From NCBI GenBank assembly GCA_001564055.1, contig LKNB01000006.1:27365-91364 (forward strand): 64,000 nt of DNA, in the 5' to 3' direction. The stretch comes from Rhodothermaceae bacterium Tc-Br11_B2g6_7. GTDB taxonomy: Bacteria > Bacteroidota > Rhodothermia > Rhodothermales > Salinibacteraceae. Below the pieces are notes generated by a model that worked only from the letters and a program-made list of their open reading frames with translations, did no database searches and had not been told where the DNA came from. Of the stretch, positions 16,877-25,069 are shown one piece after another. The stretch's first letter is position 1; each line of letters begins with the position of its first letter. Made by a program: the position numbers and the translations under genes.

Positions 16877-17515
16877 TCAGAGCACCCGAAACCGCACCCC
16901 GAGCGTTGCCATCACCAGATCAATCTGCTGGCTTGCATCCGCCGTTACGATACCCTGCATGTAGCGCACGGTGCCGACCAAGGAAAACCACGCGGTGAGG
17001 GCATACCGGGGCGCCACGGTCACCCCCACCTGTACGTTTGCGTCGGTGGTTGAAAATTCAAATTCTGAATAATCGATGGACATCCCACCCACGGTGGCCA
17101 GGATTGGAATCTCCACGCGATCTATGATGGGGATGCTATAGCCCAGCGCTCCGTGGAGGGCCCAAGCATTGTCCAGTCGAATACCAGGGCCGATGGTCTC
17201 TCCCGTGATGGAGGTGAAGGAAACCTGTCCGATAATCTGTCGGTACTGGAGGTCTCCGAAAAGGAGGAGGGCCCCGCCCGAGCCCTCCTCGGTGCCCAGC
17301 GTAAACTGCGGCGCTGTCCCGGCCGCTACACCAAAGGATAGGGATAGATCATCGGTAAGCGATTGGGCTGCGCCCTGCAGGGGCATCAGTGCGGTCAGCA
17401 AAAGTATAGCAGCAGTCAGGTATCCGGCGATGAATTTACGGGGATTCGTTCGGTGGCGCACGGCCGGGTGCTGTGCGGAGAGGGTAGGCTGGACATAGGT
17501 CGCATTCGTTTGCAT
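16877..17515 (-). CDS. Probable outer-membrane beta-barrel protein
   Basis: 212 residues. A long N-terminal region leads into a signal peptide (FIAGYLTAAILLLTALMPLQGAAQ). The mature part alternates hydrophobic and polar residues in about eight strands, for example LSLSFGVAAGTAPQFTLG, YRQIIGQVSFTSITG and YALTAWFSLVGTVRYMQGIV, and ends LGVRFRVL, close to the aromatic-ending barrel signal. This fits a small OmpA/OmpW-size barrel. No specific family is recognised. It starts 40 bases after lipoprotein gene A on the same strand, so they are probably cotranscribed. Its stop faces that of the DoxX-like gene 31 bases away. Confidence 0.7.
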   Translation of the reverse strand: MQTNATYVQPTLSAQHPAVRHRTNPRKFIAGYLTAAILLLTALMPLQGAAQSLTDDLSLSFGVAAGTAPQFTLGTEEGSGGALLLFGDLQYRQIIGQVSFTSITGETIGPGIRLDNAWALHGALGYSIPIIDRVEIPILATVGGMSIDYSEFEFSTTDANVQVGVTVAPRYALTAWFSLVGTVRYMQGIVTADASQQIDLVMATLGVRFRVL

Positions 17516-17555
17516 GGGTCTGAGCGTTGGCGTGAATGGGTAACGTGGGCGGCGT

Positions 17556-18107
17556 TTAGGGCAGGAGCCGGAAATTGGTGAGCTTCACGCTGCCGTCCAG
17601 ACGGGAATCACTGTCGGCATTTCTGCCGCCCAACTGAAACTCAAGAGGCTGCCCCTCAGTCACGGCGATGGAAGCCGACCCCGTAAATGTGAAGTGACCA
17701 CGGGACGTGTCATCATGCATGACCATAGACTCAGTCCCGGCCTGTACCTTAAGTTCTGCAAAAGCCCGGAAGTACGCATGATAGCCGGTATATTCCCAGT
17801 CAAACGCTACGGTGCCACTCATAGGCGCGGTCCCCCGATAGGTGGCAGTGCGGTGTGACACGCCACCGCTGATGTGATTCAGATTCACGCTGTAGGCTAA
17901 AAACAGTGAATCGGTCGAACCTGTGACGGTAGTATTGCCGTCCTGAATCCCGGTCTTGGTCCAGTTGGACGCTGCCCAGTTGCCGACGAAGCCTCTGCTG
18001 ATGGCAGTGTCGGTGCTATCGTCCGGACCGGTGAGTCCGTTCGCATCACAGGCCGTGAAGACGACGGTGAGGATAGCAAGCATGAGTAGATTTCGGAGGG
18101 TAAGCAT
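17556..18107 (-). CDS. Lipoprotein A of a tandem duplicated pair, function unknown
   Basis: 183 residues. The signal LMLAILTVVFTAC ends in a lipobox with Cys20, followed by DANGLTGPDDSTDTAI. The mature part is a predicted all-beta domain with SGTVAFDWEYTGYHAYFRAFAEL and GHFTFTGSASIAVTEGQPLEFQLGGRNA, and ends GSVKLTNFRLLP. The gene at 18658 encodes a paralogue with the same start (CDxNxLTGPDDS), middle (SFDWEYSG) and end (GTVKLTNIRLLP). The shape recalls jelly-roll carbohydrate-binding or choice-of-anchor modules, but this is a guess. It probably forms a unit with the barrel gene downstream. Confidence 0.7.
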   Translation of the reverse strand: MLTLRNLLMLAILTVVFTACDANGLTGPDDSTDTAISRGFVGNWAASNWTKTGIQDGNTTVTGSTDSLFLAYSVNLNHISGGVSHRTATYRGTAPMSGTVAFDWEYTGYHAYFRAFAELKVQAGTESMVMHDDTSRGHFTFTGSASIAVTEGQPLEFQLGGRNADSDSRLDGSVKLTNFRLLP

Positions 18108-18290
18108 GAGTGTGTGGTGGCTTTGTTAAGGGTAGTAGCAGATGAGGAGACGCCCTATCCGGCCGACCCTCAGTTACTAACGCCTCGAAGTGCACCCCAA
18201 CCGATAACCCTTAACCATATCTTAACACAAGGATAGAGCCCACCCACGGGCAGGCGCTTGCGTGACATCCACTCGGCTTCACCATGCCAG
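18108..18290 (-). promoter_or_regulatory. Leader/promoter of lipoprotein A, duplicated upstream of lipoprotein B
   Basis: About 180 bases before the start codon match the region 19192-19370 before lipoprotein gene B. The block GAGGAGACGCCCTATCCGGC (plus strand), followed by CGACCCTCAGTTACTAACGC and CTCGAAGTGC, is nearly identical in both copies. A second conserved part contains CCGATAACC and a TTAA-rich motif that could be the promoter. The leaders are clearly more alike than the two proteins, suggesting selection on the DNA or RNA. Confidence 0.55.
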
Positions 18291-18496
18291 CGTACAAAGA
18301 GCGCGCAAGCGCCTCGCCCGCCTCTACACAGCCCGAGAGCAGCAGCCATGGACCGCCGCCCGCATGCCGTAGCGTCTCCATGGCTCTTCGACTCCCAAAC
18401 CCCCGTTGCCAGCCCCCCAAGCCCCCATACGCCCACACGCAATAGCCCCCCTTCGTCTTCGGATCGTGCGGCGATCCTTCGCTCAGGAGGACGGGT
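18291..18496. repeat. Remnant copy of the Ser/Thr-kinase gene 3' end and its flank
   Basis: Blocks here match 22901-23069, the 3' end of the TPR kinase gene and the DNA after it. Shared strings include AAGAGCG/CAAGCGCCTCG, CCGCCTCTAC, CAGCAGCC, CATGCCGTAGCGTCTCC, CCTTCGTCTTCGGATCG and GGGCGATCC/GGCGATCC with GCTCAGG. The coding copy has a stop codon where this one is broken. It lies inside the 550-base gap between the two duplicated lipoprotein genes. The rest of that gap (18497-18657) shows no gene; it contains GC-rich low-complexity sequence with repeated CACCCAAACGCACC-like runs. Confidence 0.5.
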
Positions 18497-18657
18497 GTGT
18501 TCGCCTCTTCGCTACCTTGGCTCCTCGCTCTCGAATGACACCCCAACACCCACCACCCAAACGCACCAGCGCCCACGCCCATGCCCCCCGGCTGATGAAG
18601 CCATGGGGACACAGGGCGTGGGAGCAGGCGCCATTCGCGTGCCATAACCGGAGTCGA

Positions 18658-19191
18658 TTAGGGCAGGAGCCGGATGTTGGTCAGCTTTACGGTGCCTTGC
18701 ATCGGGCGATGTCGGGAACTCCGGGCGCCCACCAACAGCACGAAGCGTTGTCTCTCTCTGACCACCATGGAGCCCGTTCCCGTGTAAATGAAGGATCCAA
18801 CGGTCTGCTGCTCGTCTACCAGGACATCAGATCGAGTTCCGCGGTTCTCCAGGCTTGCAGCTGCAAAGGCGAGCCCGTGATTGCCGGAATATTCCCAGTC
18901 AAACGATAGGGTGCCGGTAAAATCCGCATGCATCTCAAACTTCGTGATGCGGTGATTCCTCGAATTATCTAACTTCTCGGTCACATCGTAACGTAGGATT
19001 AGCGCGTCCCCCGATTTCCTGACGTCAGCCGTGCCGCCGTCAAGCGTGGCTGTCCAGTTGGCCGCTGTCAGGAAGCTTTGGAGGATGACAGCGTCGGCGC
19101 TATCGTCCGGACCGGTGAGTTCGTTCGTATCGCAAGCCGCGAAGACGAGGGGGAGCATGCAAAGTAGTAGTAGACTTCGTAGGGGTACCAT
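18658..19191 (-). CDS. Lipoprotein B of a tandem duplicated pair, function unknown
   Basis: 177 residues. The signal LLLLCMLPLVFAAC ends in a lipobox with Cys19, then DTNELTGPDDSADAVI. The mature part keeps the layout of lipoprotein A: NWTATLDGGTADVRKSGDAL, TGTLSFDWEYSGNHGLAFA, then GSFIYTGTGSMVVRERQRFV and GTVKLTNIRLLP. Identity with A is concentrated in the signal peptide, the DWEY motif and the C-terminus. The gene has its own copy of the conserved leader. A GC content below the local average suggests transfer or relaxed selection. No function can be given. Confidence 0.7.
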   Translation of the reverse strand: MVPLRSLLLLCMLPLVFAACDTNELTGPDDSADAVILQSFLTAANWTATLDGGTADVRKSGDALILRYDVTEKLDNSRNHRITKFEMHADFTGTLSFDWEYSGNHGLAFAAASLENRGTRSDVLVDEQQTVGSFIYTGTGSMVVRERQRFVLLVGARSSRHRPMQGTVKLTNIRLLP

Positions 19192-19370
19192 GAGCGTGTG
19201 GAGGCTTTGGTAAGGGTGGTTGCGGTGAGGAGACGCCCTGTCCGGCCGACCCTCAGTTACTAACGCCTCGAAGTGCCCTTCAACCGATAACCATTAATGG
19301 TATCTTAACAAACGTGTGTAGTCCATCGACGGGTAGGCGCTCGCGTGGAATAGGCTCGGCACTCGTGCGG
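19192..19370 (-). promoter_or_regulatory. Leader/promoter of lipoprotein B, second copy of the duplicated leader
   Basis: Counterpart of 18108-18290. On the minus strand it reads from an A/T-rich TTAAGATACCATTAATGGTT motif through GGCGTTAGTAACTGAGGGTC to GGCGTCTCCTCACC, then to the start codon. The 48-base central block differs from copy A at only about one position. A -10-like or -7-like element probably sits in the TTAA-rich part; no known riboswitch pattern is recognised. The rest of the gap up to the ECF sigma gene (19371-19512) shows only the palindrome listed at 19494. Confidence 0.5.
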
Positions 19371-19493
19371 TGCACTGCTCTCGAGCGCGCCGGTTGACGC
19401 AGAAACAGTATATCCTGCCGCCCTCCGGGCACGAAATAGTTGCTTCCTCTGCTTCTATGGTGTATATTGTGAAGTTATTATAAACACCTATGT

Positions 19494-19505
19494 CACAGCG
19501 CTGTG
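19494..19505. promoter_or_regulatory. Palindrome before the ECF sigma gene
   Basis: CACAGCGCTGTG is a perfect 12-base palindrome, eight bases before the start codon. Part of it (TGTCACA) is repeated at the start codon (ATGTCACAACC). An AT-rich stretch with GTGTATATTGTGAAGTTATT just upstream may hold the promoter. It could be an operator; nothing identifies the regulator. Confidence 0.35.
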
Positions 19506-19512
19506 TGGGCAC

Positions 19513-20106
19513 ATGTCACAACCGTTCACAGCATTACTTGATGATTTGACCGGGGGCAATCGCACGGTCATTGATGCGGTGCTGCCTCAGGTGTACGACG
19601 AGCTGCGTGCCCTGGCCCGCCGCAAGTTGCGCGACGAGCGCGCCAACCACACGCTGAACACCACGGCCCTCGTGCACGAGGCCTACGAAAAGCTCGTGCA
19701 GCAGGAGCGGATGACGTGGCAGAACCGCGCGCACTTCATGGGCGTCGCCGCGCTGTCCATGCGGCGCATCCTGATTAACCATGCGCATAAGCGCAACGCG
19801 CAGAAACGCGGGGGCGGCGCACCTGTGGCCACGTTCGAGGACGGGATGGCGCCCCGGGCGGTGCATGCGGCTGAGCTCATCGACCTGGACGATGCGCTGC
19901 AGCGGCTTGAACAGCTGAGCGAGCGACAAGCCAAGGTGGTCACCTATCGCTTCTTTGGCGGGCTCGCGCAGAAGGAGATCGCAGAAGCGCTGGGGGTGTC
20001 GGTGCCTACGGTGCGGCGCGACTGGCGGCTGGCCCGCGCCTGGTTGAGTCGCGAGCTCGGGCGCGACGCAGCCAGCGGTAAACCGTCAACCGACACGCCC
20101 GCATGA
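19513..20106 (+). CDS. ECF-subfamily RNA polymerase sigma factor paired with a Ser/Thr kinase
   Basis: 197 residues of the ECF type found beside large serine/threonine kinases in Planctomycetes, Acidobacteria and Rhodothermales. Region 2 shows VYDELRALARRKLRDERANH, then TLNTTALVHEAYEKLVQQ. Region 4 is LSERQAKVVTYRFFGGLAQK plus EIAEALGVSVPTVRRDWRLA. There is no anti-sigma gene. The kinase gene begins 107 bases downstream, and in such pairs phosphorylation of the sigma factor is the proposed switch. A Ser/Thr-rich tail (SGKPSTDTPA) could be a target. The ATG at 19513 follows an A/T-rich upstream region and a palindrome. Confidence 0.9.
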   Translation: MSQPFTALLDDLTGGNRTVIDAVLPQVYDELRALARRKLRDERANHTLNTTALVHEAYEKLVQQERMTWQNRAHFMGVAALSMRRILINHAHKRNAQKRGGGAPVATFEDGMAPRAVHAAELIDLDDALQRLEQLSERQAKVVTYRFFGGLAQKEIAEALGVSVPTVRRDWRLARAWLSRELGRDAASGKPSTDTPA

Positions 20107-20213
20107 TCGGTTGCCGGACGTTTTGCTGCGTATCTACATAGCGGCCGAGGGAAGCTTTTGCGGGGAGGGCCTCCGTATCCTTCTCCGGCACTTTTTGTCA
20201 ATACCATCCGGTA

Positions 20214-22961
20214 ATGGCTATGGATGCAACCCGATGGACGCAAATCAATGCCCTCTTCAACGCGGTGTTGGAGCAGGCCGTGACCACGCGAGACGCCTTC
20301 CTGCAGACCGCCTGTAAGGACGATCCCGACCTCCTCGCTGAGGTGCGCTCGCTGCTGGCAGCGGACGCCGATGCGCATCCGCTGTTCGACAGCCTGGCGC
20401 TGGACGCCATGGTCCTTCCGGCCGATCTGCTGCCCGATGGTATCTTGCCTGCTGCGGGCGAGCGGGTAGGGCCGTACCGCATCGTGCGGCCGCTGGGCCA
20501 TGGCGGCATGGGGGCCGTCTTCCTTGCCGCGCGCGCCGATGGACAGTTCGAGCAGCAGGTGGCCCTCAAGCTCATCCGCGGCGGCGCGGGGTCCACGCAG
20601 ATTGTGCGGCGCTTTCAGAGCGAACGGCAGATCCTGGCGCGCCTGCACCATCCGCATATCGCGCGCTTGCTCGACGGCGGCCTCACGGAGGATGGCCAGC
20701 CGTATTTTGCGATGGAGTACATCGACGGCGTGCCGCTCGATCAGCACTGTGCAGCGCATGCGTGCTCCATTGAAGAGCGGATTCAGCTCATCCGCGCTGC
20801 GTGCGACGCCGTGCAGTCGGCTCACCGGCAGCTGGTCGTGCACCGCGATCTGAAACCAGCCAATATCCTGGTGACGGTGGATGGCCAGGTAAAGCTGCTC
20901 GACTTCGGCATCGCAAAGATGCTCTCCGGTGTGGATCACACGATAAGCGATCCGATGAACCATCCGGCCCTCACCCAGACGGGCCATGCGGTGATGACGC
21001 CCGCCTACGCAGCGCCGGAGCAGCTCCGTCACGAGCCGGTGAGTACGGCGACAGACGTGTATGCCCTTGGTATCGTGCTCTACGAACTGTTGGTTGGGGA
21101 ACGGCCATTCGACCTTTCTGGGTGCTCCCCCGCCGAGATTGAACGGATCGTGAGTACGCAACTGCCGCGGCTCCCGTCCATGGCGGCGCCTGCTCATCGG
21201 AAGCGCCAGCTACGGGGCGATCTCGACACCATCGTGTTGAAGGCCCTCCGCAAAGAGCCTGACCGTCGCTATGCCTCTGCCGAAGCCCTGGCAGCTGATC
21301 TGCAACGCCACGTGGACGGCCGCCCGGTACAGGCTCGGCCCGATACGGCCGGCTACCGCACACGCAAATTTATACAGCGCCACCGTGCCGGCGTCACGAC
21401 CACAGCGGCCGTGTTCGTGCTGATCGCAGCGCTCGTAAGCTTTTACACTACGCAGCTCGCGCAGGAGCGTGACCGGGCCCAGCTGGAAGCCGTCACCGCT
21501 ACGCAGGTCTCCAATTTCCTGCAAGATCTCTTCGTCATGTCGGACCCAAGCGAGACGGGTGGGGCAGAGGTGACGGCGCGTATGCTGCTGGATGAGGGTG
21601 CTGCGCGCATCGAACGCGAACTCACTGGTCAACCCGCTGTGCAGGCGCGCATGATGCAGGTGATGGGCGAGGTGTACCTGACGGTTGGCGCCCTGGATGC
21701 GGCCGATCCCTTGCTGGAGCGTTCGCTCACGCTTCGTCGCACCCTGCCGGATGCGCCGCCGCTTGATGTGGCAGCCAGCCTGACCAGCCTGGCCGGTCTG
21801 CGCTACGAAACAGGGGCGTATGCTACAGCCGACTCGCTCTATCGGGCCGCCCTTGCGATCCAGGAAGAGCACCAGGGCCCAGACGACCCGGTCGTTGCGG
21901 CTACCCTGCACCGCCTGGGATGGGTGCTTTTCCGTCAGGGCGAGTATGAGCAGGCCGATGCGCTATACCAGCGAGCACTGGCCATTCGTACGACGCAATT
22001 TGGCGAGTCAGACCCCCAAACAGCGAGCACGCTTAGTCATATCGCCGGCCTGCGTTACGAACAGGACGACCTCGATGCTGCCGAGACGCTGTACCGGCGG
22101 GCGCTGATCGTGCGACAGGCGCACTTCGAGCATGATCATCGCGACGTGGCGACAAGCCTCAATGACCTGGCTATGGTGCTCGGTGATAAGGGTGCGTTCG
22201 ATGAGGCGGAGGCGTACTACCGCGAAGCGCTGGCCATGCGCGAGCGTCTGTACGATGGCCACCACGCCGACGTGGCGCACTCACTGAACACGCTGGCGCA
22301 TCTGTATTGGCTCAAGCGTGAGTACACCGCGGCTGAGCCCTTCGCCCGGCGGGGACTCGCCATGCGGATCGATGTGCTTGGCGAGGAGCACGTTGCGACG
22401 GCGGCGAGCATGGCAACGCTGATTCGCATCCTGGACGCCTTGGGCCAGCACGCGGAGGCGGCAGACACCGCTCGGCGTGCGCTGGAGATCGTCAAGGCCA
22501 CGATGGGCGCCGAGCATCCCTATGTGGCGTCCTTCCACTCCCTTCTGGCTGCTGCGCTACACGCCGCCGGCACAGTGACCGATGCCGAGCACCACTACCG
22601 CGAAAGCCTCACGCTCAACCGCGCACTTTTCCCCGAAGGAAATACGACAATGGTAGGTGCCCTCACCGGGCTCGGCGCGTTGTTGATGGAAACCGGACGG
22701 CCCGCTGAGGTGGAACCCCTGCTGCGCGAGGCCATCGCCCTCGCCATCAATAGGTGGAGCGCCGATCACTGGCAGGTGCCGGATTTGCGCAGCAGGTTGG
22801 GTGCGAGCCTCACCGAAGCCGGCCGCTACGCCGAGGCCGAGTCGCTCCTCGTGGAAAGCCACGCCACGCTTCTCACGTCGCTCGGCCCCGACCACGCCCG
22901 CGTACTACGTGCGGAAGAGCGCCTCGACCGCCTCTACGCAGCACGAGGCCAGCAGCCGTAG
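20214..22961 (+). CDS. Membrane-anchored Ser/Thr protein kinase with C-terminal TPR repeats
   Basis: 915 residues. An N-terminal segment of about 80 residues resembles the domain found in front of sigma-coupled kinases. The kinase domain covers roughly 87-370: glycine loop LGHGGMGAVF at 94-103, Lys119 in VALKLI, catalytic HRDLKPAN at 210-217, DFG at 230-232 and YAAPEQ at 265-270, so it should be active. A single membrane segment follows at about 393-412. The rest is a sensor-like region with about eight tetratricopeptide repeats of the kinesin-light-chain type (for example ASLTSLAGLRYETGAYATAD), which bind proteins. Its partner is the ECF sigma factor just upstream. The gene's 3' end recurs as a remnant at 18291. 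Confidence 0.93.
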   Translation: MAMDATRWTQINALFNAVLEQAVTTRDAFLQTACKDDPDLLAEVRSLLAADADAHPLFDSLALDAMVLPADLLPDGILPAAGERVGPYRIVRPLGHGGMGAVFLAARADGQFEQQVALKLIRGGAGSTQIVRRFQSERQILARLHHPHIARLLDGGLTEDGQPYFAMEYIDGVPLDQHCAAHACSIEERIQLIRAACDAVQSAHRQLVVHRDLKPANILVTVDGQVKLLDFGIAKMLSGVDHTISDPMNHPALTQTGHAVMTPAYAAPEQLRHEPVSTATDVYALGIVLYELLVGERPFDLSGCSPAEIERIVSTQLPRLPSMAAPAHRKRQLRGDLDTIVLKALRKEPDRRYASAEALAADLQRHVDGRPVQARPDTAGYRTRKFIQRHRAGVTTTAAVFVLIAALVSFYTTQLAQERDRAQLEAVTATQVSNFLQDLFVMSDPSETGGAEVTARMLLDEGAARIERELTGQPAVQARMMQVMGEVYLTVGALDAADPLLERSLTLRRTLPDAPPLDVAASLTSLAGLRYETGAYATADSLYRAALAIQEEHQGPDDPVVAATLHRLGWVLFRQGEYEQADALYQRALAIRTTQFGESDPQTASTLSHIAGLRYEQDDLDAAETLYRRALIVRQAHFEHDHRDVATSLNDLAMVLGDKGAFDEAEAYYREALAMRERLYDGHHADVAHSLNTLAHLYWLKREYTAAEPFARRGLAMRIDVLGEEHVATAASMATLIRILDALGQHAEAADTARRALEIVKATMGAEHPYVASFHSLLAAALHAAGTVTDAEHHYRESLTLNRALFPEGNTTMVGALTGLGALLMETGRPAEVEPLLREAIALAINRWSADHWQVPDLRSRLGASLTEAGRYAEAESLLVESHATLLTSLGPDHARVLRAEERLDRLYAARGQQP

Positions 22962-23069
22962 TCCATGTCCCCATGCCGTAGCGTCTCCGCTGTTTCCTTG
23001 ATGCCAGGCCCACACAACGTGGCCTTCGTCTTCGGATCGCAGGGCGATCCCGGGCTCAGGCTGACGGGT
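22901..23069. repeat. Repeat unit spanning the kinase 3' end and flank
   Basis: This is the partner of the remnant at 18291-18496. It covers the last about 60 bases of the kinase gene, its stop codon, and about 105 bases of flank with CTTCGTCTTCGGATCGCAGG and GCTCAGGCTGACGGGT. The flank resembles the dispersed CGCTCAGGATGAC-type repeats seen at 42127. No other feature is seen in the 214 bases between the kinase and the next gene. Confidence 0.45.
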
Positions 23070-23175
23070 CTGAAGGAGGAGTGATTCCTCGATCCCTCGT
23101 TTCATCGACTCGCATCGCCGCACCACGAACAACCCCCACACGCCCAAACCCCCACACGCCCATACTCAGAACCCC

Positions 23176-24339
23176 TCAATTCGGCCGATACTCCTTCGGC
23201 AGTTGGTCGGCGATGCGCTTGTAGGCAAAGTAGCCGGAGCGGGTGACGCCGTAGGGGTCTACGATGTCGCCTTTGTAGTCGATGGTGGCGGGGCCGCGTT
23301 CGAGCCAGATCTGGGAGGTCTGGAAGCGCGAGCCGGTGCGGATCCGGCGGTCGTTGCTGTACTGCGCAATCCACTCGTAGTATGCCTCCGATTCCTCTGC
23401 GCCCATGTACGCAATCTCCACAACGCCTCGGAAGTCCAGCGTCCACTCCTCAGCAGCTTCGGCCGGTTCCATGATTTCGGACAGGTCATCGACGGGATAG
23501 CGCTGACCGGAGAGCTGGGGGGGCGGGCCAAACGGAGCGTCGCCCATCGCGGTGGGCTGGGCGCCGGGGCGCAGGAACAGCCGAAACTGCTGGCCTTCCA
23601 CCCGGCCACTGATGAGGGCCAGCATCAGGTGATGGAAGGAGCCCAGGAACGCTTCCCGACGGTTTTCGCGCCAGCGGGCTTCTTCTTCGGGGGTGCCCTG
23701 CATAGGCTCAAACAGGGGCTCGCCATCCCACCGCGTACGGGTACGGGTGGCTTCAAAGTCCTCCAGGAAATACGTCAGCCGATAGCCCAGCGCCTGATTC
23801 TCCAGCTCCAGCGGTTCATCTGCGAATGCGCGGAAATTGGTCAGGCTCTGGGAGAAGTCGAGCACTTCGGGGTTCAGCAGCTCGGTCTCCGCTGCGTTGG
23901 GCGTTTCCCCGATGAAGAGGCGCTTGAAGCGTTGCAAGCGCTCCAGCCAGTCGTCATCGCGCTCGGCTGTTACGATCGTTTCATCCAGCTCCACTTCCGC
24001 CTCCTGCAGCTCGAAGTCCAGCAGTTCGATGCCGGCCTCGCGCAGGTTCAGGTTGCGGGCTTCGGCATTGTAGCCGACACGGGAGACGAACAGGCGCTGC
24101 GCACCCAACGGCACCCGCTCCAGCCGGTACCGGCCGCTGGCGTCGGTGGCGGTACCCCGCTGCGAGCCGGCAATGAAGACGTTCACGCTCTCCAGCGGTT
24201 CGCCCGTGTCGGCGTCGGTCACAGTACCGACCAGGGTAGCTGTCCCTGCTCTGGTTTGCTGCGCGAGGAGGTCCGTCGGCAGTAGGCCGAGCAACAGGAG
24301 GGAGGTGAGGATGAGCCCGAGTGCGTAGCGAGGCAGCAT
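23176..24339 (-). CDS. Exported protein with carboxypeptidase-like regulatory domain
   Basis: About 387 residues. The signal peptide is YALGLILTSLLLLGLLPTDLLAQ. Residues of the mature N-terminus (ATLVGTVTDADTGEPLESVN and GTATDASGRYRLERVPLG) form a CarboxypepD_reg-like beta-sandwich, the domain found at the start of SusC-type receptors. The remaining 250 residues (ELDETIVTAERDDDWLERLQ onward, with LFIGETPNAAE and YKGDIVDPYGVTRSGYFAYK) match a Bacteroidota-specific family of unknown role, likely in the outer membrane or periplasm. There is no barrel or plug. The frame is open back to 24402; the ATG at 24339 (MLPRYAL) gives the best signal peptide. Confidence 0.75.
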   Translation of the reverse strand: MLPRYALGLILTSLLLLGLLPTDLLAQQTRAGTATLVGTVTDADTGEPLESVNVFIAGSQRGTATDASGRYRLERVPLGAQRLFVSRVGYNAEARNLNLREAGIELLDFELQEAEVELDETIVTAERDDDWLERLQRFKRLFIGETPNAAETELLNPEVLDFSQSLTNFRAFADEPLELENQALGYRLTYFLEDFEATRTRTRWDGEPLFEPMQGTPEEEARWRENRREAFLGSFHHLMLALISGRVEGQQFRLFLRPGAQPTAMGDAPFGPPPQLSGQRYPVDDLSEIMEPAEAAEEWTLDFRGVVEIAYMGAEESEAYYEWIAQYSNDRRIRTGSRFQTSQIWLERGPATIDYKGDIVDPYGVTRSGYFAYKRIADQLPKEYRPN

Positions 24340-24467
24340 GGCAAGAAGCGCGGGTGGCAACGAGAGAAGAATGCAGGTACCGATCGGTGGGGTCACCGGC
24401 ATGGGGTGTTACATGAGGCTACATGAGGCAAGGGGTGTGCCGGAGGAGCACCTGGCACGGCCGGACG

Positions 24468-24815
24468 TCAGTCCGTGGCAAAGTAGAGCGCCCGATGCCG
24501 CATGCAGCCCGCGTTGAAGGCGGCGCTACAGTAAGGGCATCTGTGCTCACAGGCCAGATACTGGCGGGTGGAGAGGGTCCTCCGGCAGGCGCCACACAGG
24601 ATCGCCGGTTCGTCGAAGCGGTCGACAGGCCAGACGGCGGCCGGGTGATTGGCCAGTGCGTCGTGACACGCATGGCAAGGATAGTAGACACCGCAGCACG
24701 GAAACTTGATCGCGATGATATCGCGCGGGCCGTGGTAGTGGGCGCAGCGCGTGTGCGCATCCATGGCTACGCCCCGCAGGGCGACGGAAAAGGGATCGTC
24801 ATGCAAATCTACCAT
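24468..24815 (-). CDS. CHY zinc finger protein
   Basis: 115 residues. The whole protein is one CHY-type zinc domain: RCAHYHGPRDIIAIKFPCCG, then VYYPCHACHD, AILCGACRRTLSTRQYLACE and HRCPYCSAAFNAGCMRHRALYF. All Cys and His ligand positions of the three zinc sites seem present (CxHY, CC, CxxCH, CxxC, CxxC, CxxH). Small stand-alone CHY proteins occur in bacteria and in mitochondria (Hot13/Helper of Tim), where they help metal or redox handling of Cys-rich proteins. Here no partner is visible. The gene is divergent from the S9 peptidase gene. Confidence 0.88.
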   Translation of the reverse strand: MVDLHDDPFSVALRGVAMDAHTRCAHYHGPRDIIAIKFPCCGVYYPCHACHDALANHPAAVWPVDRFDEPAILCGACRRTLSTRQYLACEHRCPYCSAAFNAGCMRHRALYFATD

Positions 24816-25069
24816 AAAGACAGCATATCAGGCAAAAGAGGGCAACTATACGCGGCGTCTGCGGCGGGGTTTGGCAGCCGGGTATGCCACGGAGGGGCAA
24901 CGGCCGCCGCGCCCACCGTTCAACCGAAAGTGGGAACCTGTGCTTGCTGGTAAGGCCTGCAAGGGGCCAGTCGGTTTGCGTTGAGCAGCGGAAAATGGCG
25001 GTTGTACAGCCGGCACGGTAGATTCAGGTGTTTCCCTTCACAACGCACACAACTCAGCCTCGTCCTTCC

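Noticed and set aside
19944..21197. A 417-codon minus-strand frame across the sigma factor end and kinase start
   Set aside because: It crosses the junction of two well supported plus-strand genes and shows no motif.
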